Positions 58,582 through 64,000 of a stretch of DNA of 64,000 nt are shown here, piece after piece. The position numbers and the translations under genes were made by a program. The number at the start of each line of letters is the position of its first letter. The first letter of the stretch is position 1. This DNA comes from Massilia atriviolacea (GTDB taxonomy: Bacteria > Pseudomonadota > Gammaproteobacteria > Burkholderiales > Burkholderiaceae_D). Below the pieces are notes generated by a model, which saw only the letters and a program-made list of their open reading frames with translations, ran no database searches and was not told the origin of the DNA. The DNA lies in the NCBI RefSeq assembly GCF_003953935.1, contig NZ_RXLQ01000002.1, positions 558,001 through 622,000 on the forward strand, in the 5' to 3' direction.

Positions 58582-59740
58582 CAAGCTGCGCGCAGCCTTG
58601 ACCAACCACCGAAACGAGCCATCCATGAATGCGATACCCGATTTTCTGGCCAGTGCTGCCGACCAGCAGGTGCTCGATGCGCTGCTGGCGCCCCTGGCGG
58701 ACGAGGCGCCGTGCGGCCCTGTGGCGCGCCACGACCCCGTGTTCACCGACATCCGCCTGCTGCGCGAGGAGGACGACCCGAGCCTGCCGATGGGCCAGTG
58801 GGAGCGTCCGCTCAAGCGCGCCGACTGGAGCCGCATCGAAGCCCTGTGCACGACGACGCTGGGCACGCGCTCGAAGGATCTGCAGATCGCCGTGTGGCTG
58901 CTCGAAGCGTGGACGCGCCAGCACGGCTATGTGGGCCTGTTCCACGGCGTGCGCCTGCTCGACACGCTGGTGCGCAGCTACTGGCCGGCGCTGCATCCGC
59001 TGATCGAGGACGACGGCGACTGCGACGCGCGCCTGGCGCCGCTGGAGTGGCTCAACGCCTCGCTGAGCGCCACCCTGCGCGTGCACGCGGCGCTGCTGGT
59101 GCAGGACGGCGACACGCGCGCGCCGGTGACCTTGGCCGATTGGGAGCGCATGACGGCCCAGGACATGGCCGCGCCGGAAGACGCCGGGAAGGCCGGCAAG
59201 CAGAACGGCGACGCGGCGCCGCCCGCGCGCGCGGACGTGATCGCGGATGCGCGCCGCATGCCGGCCGCCGTGGCGGTGACCGACGCGGCGGTGTTCCACA
59301 GCCTCGATTACCTGCACGCGCTGGTCGCCTTTCTCGACGAGCGGCTGGGACCGCAGGCGCCCAGGCTGGCGACGTTGCGCGGCGTGCTGGAAGCGGCCCA
59401 GCGCGTGCTGCTGCAATTCCAACCCGAACAGGAGGATGGCCCGATGGAGTACGAGCAGGCAGTGGCGCAAGCAAGTGTCCCGGCGCCGCAGGCCGCTGCG
59501 CCTGCGTCCACGCCAGCGCCGGTCGCCGGGGCCAACTGGCGCAACCGGGCCGAGGCCTACGCCACGCTGGAGGCGCTGGCCGACTACCTGAGCGTGCTGG
59601 AGCCGCACAGCCCGACCCCGTTCCTGCTGCGGCGCGCGCTCAACTGGGGGCGCATGCCCTTGCCGGAGGTGATCGCCGAAATCCTGCGCGAAGAGGGCGA
59701 TCTGAACCGGCTGGTGAACGTGCTCGGCATCAAACTTTAA
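58568..59740 (+). CDS. tssA: T6SS protein TssA (ImpA family)
   Basis: A 390-residue TssA. The ImpA N-terminal domain is clear: LLAPLADEAPCGPVARHDPV, WSRIEALCTTTLGTRSKDLQ and LLEAWTRQHGYVGLFHGVRL. The C-terminus has RAEAYATLEALADYLSVLEP and PFLLRRALNWGRMPLPEVI, the short TssA type. It guides baseplate and sheath assembly. The start may instead be ATG 58625 (MNAIPDFLASAAD), which fits the family better but lacks the overlap with the upstream gene. It is the last tss gene. Confidence 0.93.
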   Translation: MKLLSKLRAALTNHRNEPSMNAIPDFLASAADQQVLDALLAPLADEAPCGPVARHDPVFTDIRLLREEDDPSLPMGQWERPLKRADWSRIEALCTTTLGTRSKDLQIAVWLLEAWTRQHGYVGLFHGVRLLDTLVRSYWPALHPLIEDDGDCDARLAPLEWLNASLSATLRVHAALLVQDGDTRAPVTLADWERMTAQDMAAPEDAGKAGKQNGDAAPPARADVIADARRMPAAVAVTDAAVFHSLDYLHALVAFLDERLGPQAPRLATLRGVLEAAQRVLLQFQPEQEDGPMEYEQAVAQASVPAPQAAAPASTPAPVAGANWRNRAEAYATLEALADYLSVLEPHSPTPFLLRRALNWGRMPLPEVIAEILREEGDLNRLVNVLGIKL

Positions 59741-59782
59741 AGCATTCGCAGAGGCAACAGACTGTCGTTTTTTCATGCGCGC

Positions 59783-59828
59783 GTTACAACGTTGTTACTT
59801 GTGTCAGAGGGCTGGCGGGGTCTACCAT
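59783..59828 (+). promoter_or_regulatory. Conserved T6SS-locus promoter block, copy D (before the toxin trio)
   Basis: GTTAC at 59783, TTGTTAC at 59792, TTGTGT (59799-59804), 18 bp, TACCAT (59823-59828). Layout and spacing equal the copies before tssB and tssE. The first toxin-like gene starts 105 bp further on. This ties toxin expression to the T6SS genes. Confidence 0.75.
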
Positions 59829-59933
59829 AAGCTTGACCCCGGCCGGCCTGCAGCGCGTGCCCGGTTGGCTGGGCGACCAATTCCATGACGCAACTGGAGA
59901 CATCGATGCCGCACACATGTAAAGAGGATTGTC

Positions 59934-60818
59934 ATGAGCGTTGACCAGATTCGCAGCGCGCTGTCGGCGCCCCCCGGGGTGAGCGTGCAGACCACCAGGC
60001 TGGCCGATAACCTGCAGTCGATGAACAATGCCGAAACCATGCTGAGCCAGACAGTTGCCACCGTCCGGGGCGCGCCCGGGCCGGTCCAGCAGCAGCTGGC
60101 GCCGCTCCTGGCGCAGTTCGTCGTTCCGCTGTTGAACATGGGACAGACGGCCGGGCAAGACCTCGACCTGCTCGCCCAGCGCATGAGCGCCTTCATCGCC
60201 GCACTGAACCAGACCGCAGCCCAGGCGCAGGGGCAATCGGGGCAGCCGCTGACGCTTGTGCTCAGCGGTCACTTCAACATGCTGGAAATCGCGGCCAGCG
60301 CGATCCAGGCGGCGGCGCTCAACGCCAGCCAAATCCTGAGCAACTTTCAAAGCACGGCCAACAACGCCTCGGCGGCACTGAACACCTGCAAGCAACAGCT
60401 GGAACAGCAGGACGCCTGCCTGGCGCAGAAGGCGCAAGCGCTGAAGCAGCAGATGCACGATATGACCAGCGGGAATTGCTGCGACCAGATCGGCCAGGCC
60501 TTCCAGATGGCCTTCGGCAACCTCAGGCAGCAACTGGAGCAGACTTCTGGCCAGATCCAGCAGGCCGAATACGTGCTGATGCTCAACAACAACGCCATCG
60601 ACGGCCTGTCGCAGATGGTCGGCCGGCTTGGCGACATCGCCTCGGTGTCGACCTCGCTGCAGGTCACATGGCGCAGCATGGCGGACGGCATCGGGGCGCT
60701 GCAGCAGGACCTGCAGGCGGTGCTGGCCGATACCACCCCGGCCGAGGTGCAGGCCGATCTGGCGTATGCCATCTCGGACTGGCAAGCGGTGGCGGCCACG
60801 CTGGCCAAGGTGCTGTAA
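59934..60818 (+). CDS. Alpha pore-forming toxin component-like protein 1
   Basis: A 294-residue, almost fully helical protein. It has a long N-terminal helix (LADNLQSMNNAETMLSQTVA), central coiled-coil heptads (CKQQLEQQDACLAQKAQALK) and a C-terminal TSLQVTWRSMADGIGALQQD segment resembling the tail of ClyA/Hbl/Xax-type toxins. It lacks a strong hydrophobic head, so by analogy it may be the soluble partner of a tripartite pore. AAAGAGGATTGTC precedes the ATG. No signal peptide is present. Family placement is by helical architecture and gene context only. Confidence 0.65.
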   Translation: MSVDQIRSALSAPPGVSVQTTRLADNLQSMNNAETMLSQTVATVRGAPGPVQQQLAPLLAQFVVPLLNMGQTAGQDLDLLAQRMSAFIAALNQTAAQAQGQSGQPLTLVLSGHFNMLEIAASAIQAAALNASQILSNFQSTANNASAALNTCKQQLEQQDACLAQKAQALKQQMHDMTSGNCCDQIGQAFQMAFGNLRQQLEQTSGQIQQAEYVLMLNNNAIDGLSQMVGRLGDIASVSTSLQVTWRSMADGIGALQQDLQAVLADTTPAEVQADLAYAISDWQAVAATLAKVL

Positions 60819-60879
60819 GCGGAACATGTTTCACCCACGATCATTCCACGATGGTTCTTGATAACAGGAGACGTTCAAT

Positions 60880-62055
60880 ATGGTGACACCTACCAACACA
60901 TCCGCACTCGCCGCCAAGCTCGGCACCGGGACCTTGCAGCAGACCATCGGCAGCCTCGGCGCCTACCAGCAGATCATGCAGGCCTTCGTCAATTACATCA
61001 CCTCGGTCGGCGTGCCGCCCCAGCTGCCCGCCAACGACCAGGTGTCCGCCAGCGTGACGAACGCCGCCAACACGGCGATCACGCAACTGGGTAACGATTT
61101 CAAGGGCGCGCAGGCGACCGCCAGCGGGCTGGTGACACAGATCAACGCGATCACCGACGTGATCACGGCCGCCGCCACCTACACGCGCCACAGCGAGATC
61201 ACGATCGGCCAGATCACCCAGGCCATCGTCGCGTACAGCGGCGGCGCGCCGCTCGACCGGGTCGACCTGGCCGCGCAGCTGCAGCGGATGGCGCAGAACG
61301 CCACGCGCCTGGAATCGAGCGTGCAGACCGCCCAGACCAACAACGACAGCGCGGTCAAGGCGCTGCAGGCCTGGGAAGCCAAGCTGAACTCCGACTTCCA
61401 GGCGCTGCAGACCGCCATTCCGCCGGCCGACGGCAAGGTGCTGAACCTGTCCACGCTCACCGAAGCGCAGGCCGCCCAGCAATTGACCGACCAGGTCAAT
61501 TCGCTCAACGACGATATCGCCTCGCTCCAGAAAGACATCAACTGGCTGACTTTCGGCGAAGTGTCGGTGGGCGTGGTCGGCGGCCTGATCGCGATCACCA
61601 ATTTCTGGAATCCGATCGGCTGGGTCGCCGCCGGCCTGACCGCCTTCGGCGAGATCGAGATGGTGGGCAAGAAAGCGGCCGACGTCGTGCAGAAGAATAC
61701 CGACATGCAGAACCTGGCGCTGACCGAGGATGAACAGGCCATCCTGCATCCCCTGTATGCGATCAAGAATGCCGTTTCCAGCCTGAGCACGGGGGTGAAT
61801 GCGGCGGAAGCGATCTCGACGGAGCTGGTGTCGATGGCGGACGACTTCAGCGCGGCCGCCCAGGACATCGACAGCTTCATCAGCGACGTGACCAGCGGCG
61901 CCACCGCCGACGACCTGTCGAGCGACGCCGCCTACGTCAAGTCCGACTACGACACCCTGCAAGCCCTGTGCAACACGCTGTTGACGCCGGTTCCCACCCA
62001 GGTCGTCTCGCAGTCGCAGATGAGCAAGGTGGTCGACGTGCAGAGCGCATCCTGA
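60880..62055 (+). CDS. Alpha pore-forming toxin component-like protein 2 (membrane-inserting head)
   Basis: A 391-residue helical protein. Long helices at about 1-220 and 265-380 flank a hydrophobic head at about 227-262 (VSVGVVGGLIAITNFWNP, then IGWVAAGLTAFGEI). This tail-head-tail plan is that of ClyA-superfamily pore formers such as XaxB/YaxB, Hbl/Nhe and MakA. It has no N-terminal signal peptide. CAGGAGACG precedes the ATG at 60880, 61 bp after gene 1. It is the best candidate for the membrane-spanning subunit. Confidence 0.75.
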   Translation: MVTPTNTSALAAKLGTGTLQQTIGSLGAYQQIMQAFVNYITSVGVPPQLPANDQVSASVTNAANTAITQLGNDFKGAQATASGLVTQINAITDVITAAATYTRHSEITIGQITQAIVAYSGGAPLDRVDLAAQLQRMAQNATRLESSVQTAQTNNDSAVKALQAWEAKLNSDFQALQTAIPPADGKVLNLSTLTEAQAAQQLTDQVNSLNDDIASLQKDINWLTFGEVSVGVVGGLIAITNFWNPIGWVAAGLTAFGEIEMVGKKAADVVQKNTDMQNLALTEDEQAILHPLYAIKNAVSSLSTGVNAAEAISTELVSMADDFSAAAQDIDSFISDVTSGATADDLSSDAAYVKSDYDTLQALCNTLLTPVPTQVVSQSQMSKVVDVQSAS

Positions 62056-62083
62056 ACCCGCCCACGCCTACAGGAGAGAGAAC

Positions 62084-63256
62084 ATGACCGTCAACATCTT
62101 CGATCTGCCGGACCCGCTGGTCGCCCACGTGGTCCAGGTGACCGCTTACGGACAAAACACCCAGACCGCCAACGTCCTGCTGGAAATGGCCAAACCGGCG
62201 CTGCCGCCGGCCAACGCCACGCTCAGCCAGGAGCAGCTGACCCTGATCATGAGCATGATCGACACGCACTTCGACAGCGCCACCAACATCGCCACGCAAT
62301 GGGAAGTCGGCAATGCGCTGCTCTCGTCGAGCGCGGTCAAGGACCTGGTGCAGGACACGGTGCTCGCTTTCAGCCGCTTCGCGCGCCACATGGACCAGGA
62401 GTACGGGACCCTGATCGCCTGCGCCTACAACAAGGACGAGGCCGGCGTCCTGAACGAGCTGACCCGCTTCAAGGGCTTGCTGGAAGAAATCCTGGCCGGC
62501 GTCAAGGGCGCCGCCACATCGGTATCGGACTATGAAAGCGCGCTGGGAGCGGCGCTGGCCGCCTTCAACAAGGACTTCGACCGCGTCCTGGCCGAGGTCG
62601 GCACCGTGTCCACCGTGATCGGCTCCCTGCAAGCCAAGGTTGCCAGCCTGCAGGACAATATCGCCGAAAACAATGCGGCGGTGCTGGACACCTTCATCGA
62701 CACCGCCGGCACCGAGATCGAGCAGGGCGTGACCCTGGCCGGCGCCGCAGCCGAGGAAAACGTGGGCGGCGTGGTCTCGGCCGGCGTGCAGATGGGCGTG
62801 GCCTATGTGAAGGGGCTGGTCAAGGTGATCGAGCTCAACGACAAGACCCTGCAGGACCTGCTCGATATCCGCACGCTGGGCACCCAGATCGGCCAGGACG
62901 AGGTGATCCTGGTGACGCTGCTGAACATCGGCACCATGCTCAGTTCCCTCGGCGCCACCCAGGGTTTGCAACTGAACGTGGTGGGCGACGTGATCGGCTA
63001 TTTCACCCAGCTCGACCAGGACATCGATACCTTGCTCAAGCAACACACGGGCAATCTGGCGGCGCAGATCGACACCAGCAACTATTCGCCGGCCACGGTG
63101 GGCGCGGAAAACCCGGCCTTTCCGCCGTGGAATGTCCTGGCCCCGGTGGACCGGGCGGCGCGCGTGTTCGACAAGGTCATGTCGCTGCAGGCGACCACCT
63201 TCGACGACAGCACCGAGTTTGCCGCCCTCGGCAGCAATGCGGCTGGCAATCGATGA
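62084..63256 (+). CDS. Alpha pore-forming toxin component-like protein 3
   Basis: A 390-residue helical protein with the same plan: helices at about 45-200 (LLEEILAGVKGAATSVSDYE), a moderately hydrophobic Gly/Ala/Val head at about 206-250 (LAGAAAEENVGGVVSAGVQM) and further helices including LDQDIDTLLKQHTGNLAAQI. GGAGAGAGAAC precedes the ATG, 28 bp after gene 2. It is probably the third component of the same complex. The last 70 residues look less helical and may be a separate cap. Confidence 0.72.
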   Translation: MTVNIFDLPDPLVAHVVQVTAYGQNTQTANVLLEMAKPALPPANATLSQEQLTLIMSMIDTHFDSATNIATQWEVGNALLSSSAVKDLVQDTVLAFSRFARHMDQEYGTLIACAYNKDEAGVLNELTRFKGLLEEILAGVKGAATSVSDYESALGAALAAFNKDFDRVLAEVGTVSTVIGSLQAKVASLQDNIAENNAAVLDTFIDTAGTEIEQGVTLAGAAAEENVGGVVSAGVQMGVAYVKGLVKVIELNDKTLQDLLDIRTLGTQIGQDEVILVTLLNIGTMLSSLGATQGLQLNVVGDVIGYFTQLDQDIDTLLKQHTGNLAAQIDTSNYSPATVGAENPAFPPWNVLAPVDRAARVFDKVMSLQATTFDDSTEFAALGSNAAGNR

Positions 63257-63322
63257 GGTGAGAGTGGGATAATGCCAGCCTGGTGCCGCACCCTGCGCGC
63301 ATCCGGTTTTGGAGAACCCCTC

Positions 63323-64000
63323 ATGCTCTTGCTGTCCAGGCACCTGCCCAGCACCAGGACCCTGCAATGCTTCCTGGCGGTGGCGCAGGAGCTCAACTTC
63401 CGCCGCGCCGCCGAGCTGATGCACATGTCGCAGCCGCCGCTGTCGCGCCAGATCAGGAGCCTGGAAGAGATGCTGCGGGTGCGCCTGATCGAGCGCGACA
63501 CGCAGCGGGTCAGCCTGACCGAGGCCGGCGAAGCGTTCAGGCAGGAGGCCCAGGCCATCCTGCTCGCCCTCGATGCGGCGGTCGCTACGGCCAAGGCGCG
63601 CTTTCACGATGGAAAAGCCGCTGCCGCTCCCTTGCGCATCGGCCTGACCAGCGTGATCAATCCGTCGCTGATGCCGTCCCTGCACGCGCTGGTGACCGAT
63701 CCGGCGTGGACCGGCGGACGGGCGCTGGAACGGGCCTGGTCGCGGCAACTGGTCGAGCGCGTGCGCGCCGGCGAGCTCGACCTGGCGATCGTGGGCGATA
63801 TCGCCGCCCCGGGCGCCGACCTGGCGCTCGAGCCGCTCGCTCATGAAGCGATGATCGTGGCGCTGCCGGCGCACCATCCGGCCGCGGCCGGCGAGGAGGT
63901 CGACCTGGCCGCGCTCGGCGAGCTGCCGCTGTTCTGGTTTGCACGCGCCGACAATCCGGCGTTCTACGATAAATGCGAACGCGGTTTCAGGCGCCTCGGC
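63323..64000 (+). CDS. LysR-family regulator, 3' end outside window
   Basis: The first 226 residues are in the window. The winged helix is clear: LQCFLAVAQELNFRRAAELM, then MSQPPLSRQIRSLEEML and VRLIERDTQRVSLTEAGEAF. The effector domain begins near 92 (PLRIGLTSVINPSLMPSL). GGAGAACCCCTC precedes the ATG at 63323. It follows the toxin-like trio by 66 bp on the same strand and might regulate it or be unrelated. Confidence 0.9.
   Translation, partial: MLLLSRHLPSTRTLQCFLAVAQELNFRRAAELMHMSQPPLSRQIRSLEEMLRVRLIERDTQRVSLTEAGEAFRQEAQAILLALDAAVATAKARFHDGKAAAAPLRIGLTSVINPSLMPSLHALVTDPAWTGGRALERAWSRQLVERVRAGELDLAIVGDIAAPGADLALEPLAHEAMIVALPAHHPAAAGEEVDLAALGELPLFWFARADNPAFYDKCERGFRRLG

Overview
The window is about 65 % GC and reads like a chromosome segment from a Massilia/Duganella-type betaproteobacterium (Oxalobacteraceae). 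That placement is inferred from the GC content, a PEP-CTERM sorted protein, a FecIRA iron system, DUF4214 proteins and the style of the type VI secretion (T6SS) genes. No rRNA or tRNA gene was seen. Most strand-opposed long ORFs are GC-rich shadows and were left out.

Region 1 (1-10.1 kb, minus strand) is a surface-glycan or glycoprotein cluster. It encodes an unrecognised 300-aa protein, an RTX-like/DUF4214 protein, a GT2 glycosyltransferase, a methyltransferase, a GT4 glycosyltransferase and a very large GT2 plus CgeB-like glycosyltransferase that runs off the left edge. Several start and stop codons overlap as ATGA. Region 2 (10.2-14.4 kb, minus) is a Fur-box-controlled fecI-fecR-TonB receptor set. 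Region 3 (14.8-18.4 kb, plus) holds a secreted reprolysin-type metalloprotease with a C-terminal dockerin-like module, followed by a small cohesin-like PEP-CTERM protein: a candidate cell-surface cohesin/dockerin pair.

Region 4 (18.4-27.2 kb) is mixed. It has two arrays of one intergenic repeat family, a lower-GC membrane protein, an epoxide hydrolase divergent from a TetR regulator with a palindromic operator between them, a TonB receptor, and a secreted DJ-1/PfpI protein divergent from a LysR regulator. Region 5 (27.3-31.6 kb) holds two unrecognised genes, one of them a 1211-aa alanine-rich helical protein.

Region 6 (31.6-59.7 kb, plus) is a T6SS locus: tssB, tssC, hcp, two lower-GC candidate effectors (one with a YopT-like C58 Cys-His-Asp triad), a decayed IS66 element, then tssE, tssF, tssG, tssH, vgrG, a MORN/YwqK-like gene, a DUF4280 PAAR-like gene, a four-gene membrane/transporter insert (small membrane protein, periplasmic binding protein, two divergent SDF symporter paralogues), tssJ, tssK, tssL, tssM, a formyltransferase-fold gene and tssA. 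Region 7 (59.9-63.3 kb) encodes three consecutive helical proteins that look like a tripartite ClyA/Hbl/Xax-type alpha pore-forming toxin. A LysR gene runs off the right edge.

The main new signal is a conserved promoter-like block (TTGTGT, 18 bp, TACCAT, with upstream GWTAC repeats). It occurs four times: before tssB, before tssE, before the toxin trio, and before a scar made of the 5' end of a tssB copy joined to the 3' end of an hcp copy. It links the secretion machine and the toxin genes into one apparent regulon and records a collapsed duplication beside the effector genes.
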